From Acinetobacter sp. GSS19 (GTDB taxonomy: Bacteria > Pseudomonadota > Gammaproteobacteria > Pseudomonadales > Moraxellaceae), in the NCBI RefSeq assembly GCF_028621895.1, contig NZ_CP117520.1:1550001-1614000 (forward strand): a stretch of DNA of 64,000 nt, read 5' to 3'. Every line of letters begins with the position of its first letter. The first letter of the stretch is position 1. Positions 35,249 through 44,767 of this stretch are shown here, piece after piece. The notes under the pieces were generated by a model. It saw nothing but the letters and a program-made list of their open reading frames with translations, did not search any database and was not told the origin of the DNA. The translations under genes were made by a program, and so were the position numbers.

Positions 35249-35497
35249 ACCTCGATTTGGCACAATCTAATTAAAATTTAAGGTAATTTTTACAGTATCA
35301 TTGAGATAAATCGATACTGAGCATCTGGCTTAAACCGATTATTTACTGTATTTATCATGCAATTAACATGAACTTGATTTAAGCTCTAAAACACAACACG
35401 CTTAGCCCTATTTGAAAAAATAGCTCGGAGAATGGTCTAATTCCGAGTAAAAACGTGGGAATGGTAAGCTAATAGAAAGAACGAATAGGAACAAAGC
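35249..35497. other. leader region of the TetR gene
   Basis: No gene is seen. A perfect inverted repeat CTCGGA / TCCGAG at 35424-35429 and 35442-35447 with a 12-base spacer lies about 50 bases before the regulator start and could be its own operator. AGGAAC precedes the start. Confidence 0.45.
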
Positions 35498-36145
35498 ATG
35501 AATATTGAACGCCATAAACAATTCTTGCTACGAAAGGAACGTATTCTGGATGTTGCTGAAAACTTGTTACTCGAAAACAATCAGCAAATTACACTAGATG
35601 AATTGGTTATTGAATTAGATATTGCCAAAGGCACCTTATACAAACATTTTAAAAGTAAAAATGAGCTGTTGCTTGAACTGATTATCCGCAACGAAGAGAA
35701 CATTCTCGCGCTTTCTAAAAAGTACAATAATGACTTCAAGGTGTATGTACCGCAGTATATGCTGCATCATCTGCTGGCTCCTGAACGCACCATCTTGCTC
35801 CACCAAATTGAAGAGAACCTGACCATGACCGAGTCCTCTTTAAATCACCTGTTTGACAAACTTTATCAGATTCGCCAAGACCGTATTTTAGCCATCAAAG
35901 ACATGACTGAAGTGTATTTGAAAGCACATGACAGTCCCATTTCCATCCGTGACTACCACTCTTATATCTGGTCATTAACCTATGGTGCCTGCCTACTGCT
36001 CAATTCCAGTTTTTATCAACGCTCTATTGGCTCGCGGAAAAAAATGATCAACCTGTATGTCAATCAGGCACTATCCTTACCGACACATCACTTTAGTCTG
36101 GATGATGATTGGCCAGCCCAATCTTTGATAGCAGACCAGACATAG
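35498..36145 (+). CDS. TetR-family transcriptional regulator
   Basis: The 215-residue protein has a typical N-terminal TetR helix-turn-helix: RILDVAENLLLENNQQITLDE, then ELDIAKGTLYKHFKSKNELL. The ligand-binding half is variable and gives no substrate. The regulated gene is unknown. Its neighbours, fpr and trhP, are housekeeping, and an inverted repeat upstream suggests autoregulation (inference). Confidence 0.88.
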   Translation: MNIERHKQFLLRKERILDVAENLLLENNQQITLDELVIELDIAKGTLYKHFKSKNELLLELIIRNEENILALSKKYNNDFKVYVPQYMLHHLLAPERTILLHQIEENLTMTESSLNHLFDKLYQIRQDRILAIKDMTEVYLKAHDSPISIRDYHSYIWSLTYGACLLLNSSFYQRSIGSRKKMINLYVNQALSLPTHHFSLDDDWPAQSLIADQT

Positions 36146-36155
36146 TCTTATACAG

Positions 36156-36180
36156 AATCGGGGGTGAACCCCGATTTTTT
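36156..36180 (+). terminator. terminator after the TetR gene
   Basis: AATCGGGG and CCCCGATT form an 8-pair stem followed by T residues. Confidence 0.82.
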
Positions 36181-36378
36181 GCATGATCTTGCTTTTTCTT
36201 AACCCACCCTTTATTAGCCAAGATATTAGATTTTTACGCTGAGATTCATCGCCTTAGCTTCCATTTCAAACCCATTAAATCCATAATTCCGAGTGTTTTA
36301 GTAGGTTGTACCTAGGACTTGAAATCCTTAAAATAATCCCCTATTTTTTCCCTGTCTTTAGCTCAAGCGGCGACCAAC

Positions 36379-37749
36379 ATGCAAACTGAACTTCTCTCTC
36401 CTGCTGGCTCCCTAAAAAACATGCGTTATGCCTTTGCTTATGGTGCAGATGCGGTGTATGCGGGTCAGCCACGTTATAGCTTACGTGTACGTAACAATGA
36501 ATTTGACCATGACAACCTGCAAATTGGCATTAACGAAGCCCATGCTCTAGGAAAAAAATTCTATGTCGTGGTCAACATCCAGCCCCATAACAGCAAGCTG
36601 AAAAACTTTATCCGTGACCTTGAGCCTGTGGTGGCGATGGGGCCGGATGCCCTGATCATGTCTGACCCAGGTCTGATCATGATGGTACGTGAAGCCTTCC
36701 CGGATATGCCAATTCATTTGTCAGTACAAGCCAATGCGGTCAACTGGGCCACGGTCAAATTCTGGAAAAGTTACGGCCTAACACGTGTCATCTTGTCGCG
36801 CGAATTATCCATTGAAGAAATCGAAGAAATTCACCAGCACGTCCCGGACATTGAAATCGAAGTCTTTGTGCATGGTGCACTGTGCATGGCTTACTCTGGC
36901 CGCTGCCTGTTGTCTGGCTACATGAACAAACGCGATGCCAACCAAGGGGCGTGTACCAATGCCTGCCGCTGGGAATATAAGATTCACGAAGCCAAAGAAG
37001 ATGAAACTGGCGATGTCATTCCTGTAACTCAGGTTGAAGAAAAGCAAGGCTGCTGCTCCAACGAAAATGACCAGCATCAGTTTGATGAACCTGTGCTGTT
37101 ACAACGCAATGATGAAGATATGTTTGCTGCCGAAGAAGATGAACACGGCACGTACTTTATGAACTCGAAAGACTTGCGTGCGGTGCAACACGTCGAACGT
37201 CTAACCCAAATGGGCATTGCATCGCTGAAAATTGAAGGCCGTACCAAGTCTTATTTCTACTGTGCACGTACTGCACAAATTTACCGTAAGGCGATTGATG
37301 ATGCATTGGCAGGCCGTCCATTTGATCCAAGCCTGATGCTACAACTCGAAGGTCTAGCCAACCGTGGCTATACTGAAGGCTTCCTACGCCGTCATGTACA
37401 CAGTGAATATCAAAACTACGAAACCGGCTCTTCGCGTTTTGATTTCCAACAGTTCTGTGGTGAAGTTCTGGAACGTAATGGTGATTACATTAAAATCGAT
37501 GTGAAAAACCGTTTTGTGGTAGGGGATTCTTTGGAATTGATGACCCCACAGGGCAATATCACCTTTACCTTAACTGAAATACGCGATAAAAAAGGCAATT
37601 CAATCGACGATGCCAAAGGTTCTGGTCATATCGTGGAAATTCCAATGCCACAAGATGTCGATATCAACTATGCTTTGCTGATCCGTAACTTGCCAGATTC
37701 TAAAGAAAGCATCACTGCTTCCTCGCTGGCTTATAATGCAGGTGCATAA
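36379..37749 (+). CDS. trhP: tRNA uridine-34 hydroxylase TrhP (YegQ, peptidase U32 family)
   Basis: The 456-residue U32-family protein resembles E. coli YegQ (453 residues), now known as TrhP, which with prephenate makes 5-hydroxyuridine at tRNA position 34. It begins with ELLSPAGSLKNMRYAFAYGADAVYAG. The U32 signature is EIEVFVHGALCMAYSGRCLLSGYMNKRDANQGAC. Cysteines at SGRC, GAC/NAC and FYC suit an iron-sulfur cluster. A Cys-pair insert (QGCCSNENDQHQF) is present. The stop overlaps the yfhL start by one base, so a ferredoxin is made with it. Confidence 0.9.
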   Translation: MQTELLSPAGSLKNMRYAFAYGADAVYAGQPRYSLRVRNNEFDHDNLQIGINEAHALGKKFYVVVNIQPHNSKLKNFIRDLEPVVAMGPDALIMSDPGLIMMVREAFPDMPIHLSVQANAVNWATVKFWKSYGLTRVILSRELSIEEIEEIHQHVPDIEIEVFVHGALCMAYSGRCLLSGYMNKRDANQGACTNACRWEYKIHEAKEDETGDVIPVTQVEEKQGCCSNENDQHQFDEPVLLQRNDEDMFAAEEDEHGTYFMNSKDLRAVQHVERLTQMGIASLKIEGRTKSYFYCARTAQIYRKAIDDALAGRPFDPSLMLQLEGLANRGYTEGFLRRHVHSEYQNYETGSSRFDFQQFCGEVLERNGDYIKIDVKNRFVVGDSLELMTPQGNITFTLTEIRDKKGNSIDDAKGSGHIVEIPMPQDVDINYALLIRNLPDSKESITASSLAYNAGA

Positions 37750-38003
37750 TGGCCTTATTGATTACGGATGCCTGTATCAACTGTGACATGTGCCTGCCAG
37801 AATGTCCGAACACGGCCATTTTTGAAGGCTCGAAAGTCTATGAAATTGATCCGGCACGCTGTACCGAATGTGTGGGTTTCTACGATGAACCGACCTGTAT
37901 GGCAGTCTGTCCAATCGATTGCATCATTAAAGACCCTGAACATGTCGAGAATCAGGAACAGTTAATGGAAAAATTTAACAGCCTCAACTTATTCGCTAAA
38001 TAA
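37749..38003 (+). CDS. yfhL: YfhL-type 2[4Fe-4S] ferredoxin
   Basis: The 84-residue ferredoxin has two clusters: CINCDMCLPECPN and, after a short insert, CTECVGFYDEPTCMAVCPID plus C. The insert between the second and third cysteine of the second cluster is typical of YfhL-type (Allochromatium-type) low-potential ferredoxins. Overlap with trhP by one base suggests it donates electrons to TrhP or supports its cluster (inference). Confidence 0.93.
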   Translation: MALLITDACINCDMCLPECPNTAIFEGSKVYEIDPARCTECVGFYDEPTCMAVCPIDCIIKDPEHVENQEQLMEKFNSLNLFAK

Positions 38004-38020
38004 ATCCTCGCATAAAAAAG

Positions 38021-38051
38021 GAGGGTTGAAGGTGTTATCCATTCAACCCTC
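38021..38051 (+). terminator. first of two tandem hairpins after yfhL
   Basis: GAGGGTTGAA and TTCAACCCTC form a 10-pair perfect stem with an 11-base loop, without a T-run. Confidence 0.5.
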
Positions 38052-38071
38052 TAAAGAGGACAATCCATATC

Positions 38072-38105
38072 AAGATGAAGGAAGTTTGCTTCCTTCATCT
38101 TTTTT
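38072..38105. terminator. terminator between yfhL and ahpF
   Basis: AAGATGAAGGAAG and CTTCCTTCATCTT form a 13-pair perfect stem with loop TTTG, followed by T residues on the + strand. Confidence 0.9.
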
Positions 38106-38120
38106 TATTGCTTATTTTGC

Positions 38121-39683
38121 TTATTGCCCGCTACGAATAATGTAATCAAAGGCAGAGAGAGAAGCCTTCGCACCTTCACCCGTAGCAATGATGATCTGTT
38201 TGTATGGCACTGTCGTGCAGTCACCTGCAGCAAACACCCCTTTTACATTGGTTTCATTGCGTTCATTAATCACAATCTCACCACGGCTGTTCAGTTCCAC
38301 CACCTCTTTCAGGAAGTCGGTGTTTGGTAACAGACCGATCTGAACGAAAATCCCGGCCAAGGCTATTTCATGTTCTGTACCCGTCGTACGATCCTGATAA
38401 CGGAGTGCCGTCACCTGGCTGCCATCACCGACGACTTCCGTGGTCAAGGCTGATTTGATTACGCTGGTATTTGGCAAGCTGTTTAATTTGTCCTGTAATA
38501 CCTGATCGGCACGCAAAGTATCCGAGAATTCGAGCAGGGTGACATGTTCTACAATCCCGGCCAAATCAATTGCCGCTTCTACGCCTGAATTCCCCCCACC
38601 AATCACTGCAACACGTTTGCCTTTAAACAGTGGACCATCACAGTGTGGACAGTAAGCCACACCACGAGTACGGTATTCCGCTTCACCCGGAACATTCATT
38701 TCTCTCCAGCGCGCACCGGTTGAGAGAATAACGGTTTTCGATTCAAGTTTTGCACCATTTTCCAGCTCCACTTGCACCAGACCATTCGCGGTTTTGTCTG
38801 CACCGACCAAATGTTTCACTCTTTGCAGACTCATGATGTCCACACCATATTCACGAACGTGTTCTTCCATCGCCGCAGCAAATTTAGGTCCCTGGGTTTT
38901 CTGTACGGAAGTGAAGTTTTCAATATCCATGGTGTCCATGACCTGACCACCCAAACGCTCCGCCACAATGCCGGTTTTGATGCCTTTACGTGCGGCATAG
39001 ATGGCAGCAGTATTACCCGCAGGACCACCACCGATGACCAACACATCAAAGGCCGCTTTGGCATTGAGTTTTTCTGCATCTTTTGCGGCTGAATTGCTGT
39101 CCAGTTTGGCAATGATTTCTTCCAATGTCATACGGCCTTGACCGATATGCTGGTTGTCCTGGAATACCATGGGAACCGCCATGATTTTGCGTTCTTCAAC
39201 TTCCTCTTGGAAAAAGGCTCCATCAATCATAGTCGCTGTGGTACCCGGGTTGTAAATGGCGATCAGGTTTAATGCCTGCACCACGTCCGGACAGTTATGA
39301 CAGCTAAGCGACACAAATACATCAAAGTCAGCTTTTAGGTTCAGCCCTTTAATCTGAGCTAGAACTTCGTCAGACACTTTTGGCGCATAACCGGAAACTT
39401 GCAACAAGGCGAGAATCAATGAGGTGAACTCATGTCCCATCGGCAAACCGGCAAAGTTCACCCGCGGCTGTTCACCAGCCTTGCCAATCCCAAAACTTGG
39501 ACGACGGCTGTTTTGACCGTCAAAGCGAGCAGTGACTTTGTCAGACAATACGGCAATTTCTTCCACCAGTTCTTTGATTTTGACAGCTTTGTCGGAGTCA
39601 TCGAGAGAAGCCACCAGTTCGATTGGGCCTTGTAAACGTTGTAATAAAGTTTTCAGTTGTGCTGTAGTGTTCTGATCTAACAT
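38121..39683 (-). CDS. ahpF: alkyl hydroperoxide reductase subunit F
   Basis: The 520-residue NADH-dependent disulfide reductase regenerates the peroxiredoxin AhpC. The N-terminal tandem thioredoxin-fold domain holds SCHNCPDVV (CxxC). The FAD domain has [21 protein letters not shown], the catalytic disulfide is CPHCDGP, and the NAD domain has [18 protein letters not shown]. The ATG at 39683 has GGAG upstream; an earlier in-frame start is weaker. No ahpC is adjacent, so its partner is elsewhere. Confidence 0.95.
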   Translation of the reverse strand: MLDQNTTAQLKTLLQRLQGPIELVASLDDSDKAVKIKELVEEIAVLSDKVTARFDGQNSRRPSFGIGKAGEQPRVNFAGLPMGHEFTSLILALLQVSGYAPKVSDEVLAQIKGLNLKADFDVFVSLSCHNCPDVVQALNLIAIYNPGTTATMIDGAFFQEEVEERKIMAVPMVFQDNQHIGQGRMTLEEIIAKLDSNSAAKDAEKLNAKAAFDVLVIGGGPAGNTAAIYAARKGIKTGIVAERLGGQVMDTMDIENFTSVQKTQGPKFAAAMEEHVREYGVDIMSLQRVKHLVGADKTANGLVQVELENGAKLESKTVILSTGARWREMNVPGEAEYRTRGVAYCPHCDGPLFKGKRVAVIGGGNSGVEAAIDLAGIVEHVTLLEFSDTLRADQVLQDKLNSLPNTSVIKSALTTEVVGDGSQVTALRYQDRTTGTEHEIALAGIFVQIGLLPNTDFLKEVVELNSRGEIVINERNETNVKGVFAAGDCTTVPYKQIIIATGEGAKASLSAFDYIIRSGQ

Positions 39684-39883
39684 GTTTTTCTCCAAAGCAG
39701 CCAAGTTCAATTCAATAGAACTATCATAGGCTGAATGAAAAAATAGATAAAACAGTTTATTTTTATAAAATTGATCGGATTATAAAATTAGAGTTCCCAA
39801 GATCTCACCTCTAAGGCTCATTGATGGCAACTTTCGGCATTTCGAGAGGCCACTGGCTTATCGCTTACGACAATTGTTGATGG

Positions 39884-39905
39884 AAAAGCCCCATTCATAG
39901 GGGCT
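39884..39905 (-). terminator. terminator after rnk
   Basis: AGCCCC and GGGGCT form a 6-pair stem; on the reverse strand it is followed by TTTTCC. Confidence 0.6.
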
Positions 39906-39919
39906 CATTAGTGAAAAAT

Positions 39920-40324
39920 TTACAGATAATCACCTTCTCGTTCAGGCTGATATAAAACCCGAATCACTTTAATCTGCATGAGATGACCATCCGGTTGTGG
40001 CCATTCAATTTCCTGCCCTTCGCTCAAACCTAAAATCGCAGCACCCACTGGAGCCAGAATATTCACCTGTCCTTTTTCACCACGAAAATCATGCGGGTAA
40101 ACCAGATGAATTTCTGTAGATTCAGCGGAAGGTGCAATATTGATTAACACTTTGGCATTCATCGTAACCACATTTTTTGGCATGTCTTGTGGTTTCATCA
40201 CTTCAGCTCGCGCCAACTCATCTTCTAAATGAATGACCGTCGGGGTGAGTTTGGACTGTGATTCCAGCATTGTTTGTAGACGTGCCAGATCCTGCTGGGA
40301 CACAATAATCGAAGGTTTGACCAT
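39920..40324 (-). CDS. rnk: nucleoside diphosphate kinase regulator Rnk
   Basis: The 134-residue protein has an N-terminal coiled coil (QDLARLQTMLESQSK) and a GreA/GreB C-terminal-like domain (IHLVYPHDFRGEKGQVNILAPVGAAILGLSEGQEIEWPQ), which is the Rnk plan. It binds RNA polymerase and affects nucleotide pools. The ATG at 40324 with AGGA upstream is preferred over a far upstream start. Confidence 0.9.
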   Translation of the reverse strand: MVKPSIIVSQQDLARLQTMLESQSKLTPTVIHLEDELARAEVMKPQDMPKNVVTMNAKVLINIAPSAESTEIHLVYPHDFRGEKGQVNILAPVGAAILGLSEGQEIEWPQPDGHLMQIKVIRVLYQPEREGDYL

Positions 40325-40553
40325 GCTTTTAATCCTTTTATCCTTATTAAGATGTGCTATTTCATTGTGAATAAAGTATTTATCTTTAAAATTAGATTTA
40401 ACCTGTATTGCCCTCAAAGTACAGCTTCAAATATGTATCTGCTTGATCAGCTTTATTAGAAAAACCTAGCATTCGAGCCAATAACACATCGAATGTTTGA
40501 TCTTTTATGCTTTATTCGGCATATGTGCGGACTGAAGACAATAGATGAGACAT

Positions 40554-40581
40554 AAAAAAAGGTCTGGCAAGCCAGACCTTT
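40554..40581 (-). terminator. terminator after glyA
   Basis: AAAGGTCTGGC and GCCAGACCTTT form an 11-pair perfect stem with a tiny loop, ending in a T-run on the reverse strand. Confidence 0.9.
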
Positions 40582-40597
40582 GCTTGTTTACTGCAAA

Positions 40598-41851
40598 TTA
40601 TTTTGCATAAACAGGGAATTTTGCACAAACTGCTTCAACTTTTGCTTTTACAGCAGCAATCACAGCTTCGTCACCTTTGCTGTCTAGGATATCTGCCATC
40701 CAGCCTGCAAGTTCACGCACTTCCGCTTCACCAAAGCCACGAGTAGTTACTGCCGGTGTACCTACACGGATACCAGAAGTCACAAATGGAGAGCGTGGAT
40801 CGTTTGGTACAGAGTTTTTATTGACAGTGATATGTGCTGCACCTAACCATGCATCAGCATCTTTACCCGTAATGTCTTGCTTGATTAGAGATAACAAGAA
40901 CAAGTGGTTAGAAGTACCACCAGAAACAACATCATAACCACGGTCAATGAAAACTTGCGCCATAGTTTGCGCGTTTTTCACAACCTGTTGTTGGTAAGCT
41001 TTGAAATCATCAGACATTGCTTCTTTGAAGCAGATAGCTTTTGCTGCAATCGCGTGCATCAAAGGACCACCTTGGTTGCCTGGGAATACTGCAGATTGTA
41101 ATTTCTTCTCGATTTCTTCGTTAGCTTTCGCAAGGATTAAACCAGAACGTGGGCCACGAAGAGTTTTGTGAGTCGTTGTTGTGGTTACATCAGCGATTTG
41201 TACTGGGTTTGGATAAACGCCAGCTGCCACCAAACCAGCAACGTGTGCCATATCTACAAATAGGTAAGCACCTACTTTATCCGCTATATCACGGAAACGT
41301 TGCCAATCAACAACACGGCTGTAAGCAGAGAAACCAGCAACGATCATGCGTGGCTTGTGCTCAAGTGCAAGACGTTCAACTTCTTCGTAGTCGATTTCGC
41401 CAGTTTCAGGGTTTAAACCGTATTGAACAGCGTTATAAGTTTTACCAGAGAAGCTGACTTTTGCACCGTGAGTCAAGTGACCACCGTGTGCCAAGCTCAT
41501 ACCCAAAACAGTATCGCCCGGATTTAAAAGCGCAAGGTAAACAGCAGAGTTCGCTTGAGAACCCGCATGTGGTTGTACGTTTGCGTAATCCGCACCAAAA
41601 AGTTCTTTTGCACGGTCAATCGCCAATTGCTCAATAACATCTACATATTCGCAACCGCCATAGTAGCGTTTACCAGGATAGCCTTCTGCATATTTGTTAG
41701 TGAGTTTTGATCCTTGAGCTTCCATCACTGCTGGTGAGCAGTAGTTTTCAGATGCAATTAGCTCGATGTGCGCTTCTTGGCGCTCACCTTCAGCAGCAAT
41801 GGCTTGAGCTAATTCTGGATCAAATTCAGAAATAGAGATATTGGCAAACAT
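40598..41851 (-). CDS. glyA: serine hydroxymethyltransferase
   Basis: The 417-residue PLP enzyme interconverts serine and glycine and feeds one-carbon folate. Motifs are [45 protein letters not shown], and the PLP-lysine segment [19 protein letters not shown] lies upstream of the ATG. It is transcribed alone. Confidence 0.98.
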   Translation of the reverse strand: MFANISISEFDPELAQAIAAEGERQEAHIELIASENYCSPAVMEAQGSKLTNKYAEGYPGKRYYGGCEYVDVIEQLAIDRAKELFGADYANVQPHAGSQANSAVYLALLNPGDTVLGMSLAHGGHLTHGAKVSFSGKTYNAVQYGLNPETGEIDYEEVERLALEHKPRMIVAGFSAYSRVVDWQRFRDIADKVGAYLFVDMAHVAGLVAAGVYPNPVQIADVTTTTTHKTLRGPRSGLILAKANEEIEKKLQSAVFPGNQGGPLMHAIAAKAICFKEAMSDDFKAYQQQVVKNAQTMAQVFIDRGYDVVSGGTSNHLFLLSLIKQDITGKDADAWLGAAHITVNKNSVPNDPRSPFVTSGIRVGTPAVTTRGFGEAEVRELAGWMADILDSKGDEAVIAAVKAKVEAVCAKFPVYAK

Positions 41852-42207
41852 TCGCGAGGTCCTATCAATTAGGGCTTTTTTAGCCGTGCTATGATTGCGG
41901 AATATTGTAGCATGAACTTTGAAATTAAACAGAATGAACTTTGTTCAGTTTCAGATAAAAATCGCTCATCCAAAGCCAATCAGCAACAAACTTTTAATAT
42001 TTTTAAGTGTGGATTCAATCCATTGTTGCGTTCTTAAAATAACCCGCTTCTGACACTCATCCCTGCCGAACTCAGTGAATAAAAAATTGACTCTAAATAA
42101 AGTGACTCACTTAAAGGTTATCCAGCCTCTTAATCTAAAGTCCGGAATTTTCTTTCCATGCGCATTGTTTTAGCATATCAAGCAAAATAACATTTCAACT
42201 TAACTAT
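41852..42207. other. glyA / 42208 divergent intergenic region
   Basis: About 355 AT-rich bases without a gene. A possible -10 (TACAAT on the reverse strand, 41904-41909) could serve glyA; no clear -35. I saw no glycine or other riboswitch architecture. Confidence 0.5.
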
Positions 42208-42654
42208 ATGCTCGCTTTTATCTGCTTAATTCTGGGGATTTTTATCGGCTACACGATGTGCCGGGCACAGTATCGAACATCGAAGACACCCGCCAAAACC
42301 CTGTACCGTTATCAGACACCTTTGACCCAGCAACAACGTCTGTACATGAAAAGTTTTCATCAATCGGATAGCGACCGTATCCGTGAACTCAACTTGTTAA
42401 GTGCAAATCAAAGTATTTTTCTACGCTTACTGAAACAGACTTTTTCAGCAGATGAAATTGCGATTAAACAGCAACGTTTCATCGTATTAGATCAAGACAA
42501 AATGCCTTACGCCATTTTTGAATATCGTGAGGGACATCAACCCAGCAAATTGGTGGATCAGGAAGATGGCTTGCCCCTTTTTCTATATAAAGGCCTGCTG
42601 TCGAGTGATGCACTCAAACAGGATTATCATCAACTACATAGTGTTAAAATATAG
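42208..42654 (+). CDS. membrane-anchored DUF2726-like protein
   Basis: The 148-residue protein starts with one hydrophobic helix (MLAFICLILGIFIGYTMC), then a soluble domain beginning PLTQQQRLYMKSF and containing RFIVLDQDKMPYAIFEYREG and a C-terminal YHQLHSVKI. The pattern suggests a DUF2726-type (nuclease-fold-like) domain, but I am not certain. No catalytic residues can be assigned. It lies 91 bases before the ExoX-like gene on the same strand. Confidence 0.65.
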   Translation: MLAFICLILGIFIGYTMCRAQYRTSKTPAKTLYRYQTPLTQQQRLYMKSFHQSDSDRIRELNLLSANQSIFLRLLKQTFSADEIAIKQQRFIVLDQDKMPYAIFEYREGHQPSKLVDQEDGLPLFLYKGLLSSDALKQDYHQLHSVKI

Positions 42655-42745
42655 CAAATGGCACGATAAAGACGCTTTTAGATTTGTTTGCAACGTTGTG
42701 AAATGCTAGATTGAGCCAACTTTTTTGCCCGCCTGGAATACCGTC

Positions 42746-43435
42746 ATGCACGCAATTATTCTCGATACTGAAACCCATACCTTGAATGGCCTTCCTATTG
42801 AGATTGCTTATGCACCGATTGAAATCAGCGAAGGTAAATTAAGCCTCGACAAACAGCAAATGTTTGATCAACTTTATAGTGTGAATGAGCCGATTTCTTA
42901 TGCGGCTATGGCCGTCCATCATATTTTAGAGTCGGATTTGCTCGATCAACCGGATTATCACAGCTTCGAATTACCGGAAAACACCAGTTATATTATTGGC
43001 CACAATGTTGATTATGATATTCGAGCGATTGAAAAATGTGGTGTAAATACCTCCCACATTAAAGCGATTTGTACGCTTGCACTGGCTCGTCGAGTGTGGC
43101 CTGAGGCGGATGCACATAATATCTCGGCATTGATTTATATGATCAGTAAAGGGAGTCCCAAAGCGCGTGAATTATTAAAAGGGGCGCATCGTGCTGATGC
43201 CGATATCATGCTGACCGCTAATATTTTGATGCATATTATTTACCATTTAAATATTCAAACCATTGAACAGCTTTATTTAGCTTCGGAAGATGCCCGTATT
43301 CCGCGCACGCTGAACTTTGGTAAATATAAAGGTTATGCAATCAGTGAATTGCCGGATGATTATGTGCGCTGGTTATTACGTCAGGAGGATCTTGATGTTT
43401 ATTTGCGCAAAGCTTTAGAAAATAATCTGAATTAA
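42746..43435 (+). CDS. exoX: ExoX-like 3'-5' exonuclease
   Basis: The 229-residue protein has a DnaQ (DEDD) nuclease fold with the first acidic pair in IILDTETHTLNGLPIEIAYA, a GHNVDYDIRAIE segment (Exo II), and AHRADADIMLTANIL (Exo III, Asp plus His). The C-terminal LNFGKYKGYAISELPDDYVRWLL matches the ExoX tail (FGKYRG). ExoX degrades single- and double-stranded DNA in repair. The ATG at 42746 is chosen over an upstream start. Confidence 0.85.
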   Translation: MHAIILDTETHTLNGLPIEIAYAPIEISEGKLSLDKQQMFDQLYSVNEPISYAAMAVHHILESDLLDQPDYHSFELPENTSYIIGHNVDYDIRAIEKCGVNTSHIKAICTLALARRVWPEADAHNISALIYMISKGSPKARELLKGAHRADADIMLTANILMHIIYHLNIQTIEQLYLASEDARIPRTLNFGKYKGYAISELPDDYVRWLLRQEDLDVYLRKALENNLN

Positions 43436-43530
43436 GTCACAATCATCGGATTTGTAACATTTTATTCATATTAGTGTCATTATCGGCGCTTATCTTAACC
43501 TTAATTTATTGTGGGGAGATAAATTAAGGC

Positions 43531-44139
43531 ATGTTGAACTACTATAAAACCGAATTGGGCATTGAAGCCATACAACAACGTTCTCGGGAATTAAACGCAC
43601 GTCAACGTCGTCTACTGGTGGTTATTGGTACTGAAGCTTTTGATTTACTCAGCGATTCCCATAAGGAGCGCTTAGCACCGCCAGAACTGCTCGAACAGCT
43701 ACAGGATATGGGCCTCATTGTGCCTGCAACTGTAGATGAAATGGCCAATCCAGATGAGGCCAACGTGAATGTTTCTGAAATTCAAGTATCTAACTCAACA
43801 CTTGAACAAAATAGTAGCCCTACTGCTAGTGCTGCCAATAATAACCAACCCATTCAAACTTCACTAGGCCATGCAGCAGACGAGCAAGATGCGCTCACCT
43901 TAGAAGCGCTCAGCTTTGAAGAAATCAAACAGTTAATGGCGCAATTACTCTCTCAGTACTGTGGTCTGATGGCCAAACAACTTTCACTGAAAATCCAAAG
44001 TGCAGAAGATTTGCGCAGCCTGAAATTATGTCAGATGCAATGGATTACCTGCTTGCAGGAAAGCCGGATCTCTCCACAGCAATTGAACCTTGCATTACAG
44101 CAGATCAATTTTTCTTTGCAGCAACTTCAACGCTCCTGA
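43531..44139 (+). CDS. hypothetical protein, 202 residues, two-part
   Basis: Not recognised. An N-terminal domain of about 65 residues (LGIEAIQQRSRELNARQRRLL, VVIGTEAFDLLSDSHKERL) and a C-terminal domain of about 85 (FEEIKQLMAQLLSQYCGLMA, helical) are joined by a Ser/Asn/Glu-rich low-complexity linker (about residues 65-115). No signal peptide or membrane helix is seen. Likely a lineage-specific cytosolic protein. Confidence 0.7.
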   Translation: MLNYYKTELGIEAIQQRSRELNARQRRLLVVIGTEAFDLLSDSHKERLAPPELLEQLQDMGLIVPATVDEMANPDEANVNVSEIQVSNSTLEQNSSPTASAANNNQPIQTSLGHAADEQDALTLEALSFEEIKQLMAQLLSQYCGLMAKQLSLKIQSAEDLRSLKLCQMQWITCLQESRISPQQLNLALQQINFSLQQLQRS

Positions 44140-44271
44140 ATAGATTAGAGTTAATTGATGTTGCATGATTGATAAAAACGCTTAAAAAAGCCGAACAAAA
44201 ACAATAAAAATTTAAAAAATAAAAATAAAATCAATAAATTACTTAATAAAAATAATCACCTTACATTTTTT

Positions 44272-44326
44272 CATAACGATAATTACCACTTTAGCGTTAT
44301 GGCGATAATTCACAATAAGCGCCATA
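44272..44326 (+). promoter_or_regulatory. overlapping, mutually exclusive inverted repeats
   Basis: CATAACG (44272-44278) pairs with CGTTATG (44295-44301), while TATGGCG (44298-44304) pairs with CGCCATA (44320-44326). The two stems share bases 44298-44301 and cannot form together. They lie just upstream of the ribosome site of the gene at 44353. The function is unknown. Confidence 0.35.
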
Positions 44327-44352
44327 TAACATCTTTTCATGGGAGGATGTAT

Positions 44353-44715
44353 ATGGCCACAGCGCATTTTATTAAATTTGACCCTGCAGATAATCCAATG
44401 CAATTGAGCAAAATCGGCAATTGGGTCATGACTTATCTCAGTCCCGAAGATGAACTGGTCAATATCCGTCTAGCCTTTACCACGATATTACCGCAACACA
44501 TCAGTGAACATTTACAGCCTCTCAGGATTTGTATTGCGAAAGCTGAGGCTGACAACCATTGGCAGATTGAAAACATTGAATGCTACGACAGCCAGCAAGG
44601 TAAAGATGTCCATTTTCATGCTGATGATGCAATGGGTCAGTTGGTCCTTGATAAACTCTTTCATGAATTTGACCACTATGATATTCCCCTCACCCTGATC
44701 CGATCTTCCACTTAA
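44353..44715 (+). CDS. hypothetical protein, 120 residues
   Basis: Not recognised. GGGAGG lies 6 bases before the chosen ATG (MATAHFIKFDPADNPMQ). The protein is soluble and acidic, with a beta-rich middle (VNIRLAFTTILPQHI, LRICIAKAEADNHW) and the C-terminal HEFDHYDIPLTLIRS. A good hairpin terminator follows. It probably stands alone. Confidence 0.68.
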   Translation: MATAHFIKFDPADNPMQLSKIGNWVMTYLSPEDELVNIRLAFTTILPQHISEHLQPLRICIAKAEADNHWQIENIECYDSQQGKDVHFHADDAMGQLVLDKLFHEFDHYDIPLTLIRSST

Positions 44716-44742
44716 GCTCACGGCATCGTGAGCTTTGTTTTC
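44714..44742. terminator. terminator between 44353 gene and the acyltransferase
   Basis: AAGCTCACG and CGTGAGCTT form a 9-pair stem followed by TGTTTTCT. Confidence 0.75.
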
Positions 44743-44767
44743 TAAATGACTTCGGAAAACCCTTGGA

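Noticed and set aside
39684..39760. Possible OxyR site upstream of ahpF (ATAG/CTAT repeats)
   Set aside because: The ATAG and CTAT elements are present but not at the 7-base spacing of OxyR sites.
41852..42207. Possible glycine or other riboswitch before glyA
   Set aside because: No conserved aptamer pattern or terminator pair is visible; only a weak promoter is suggested.
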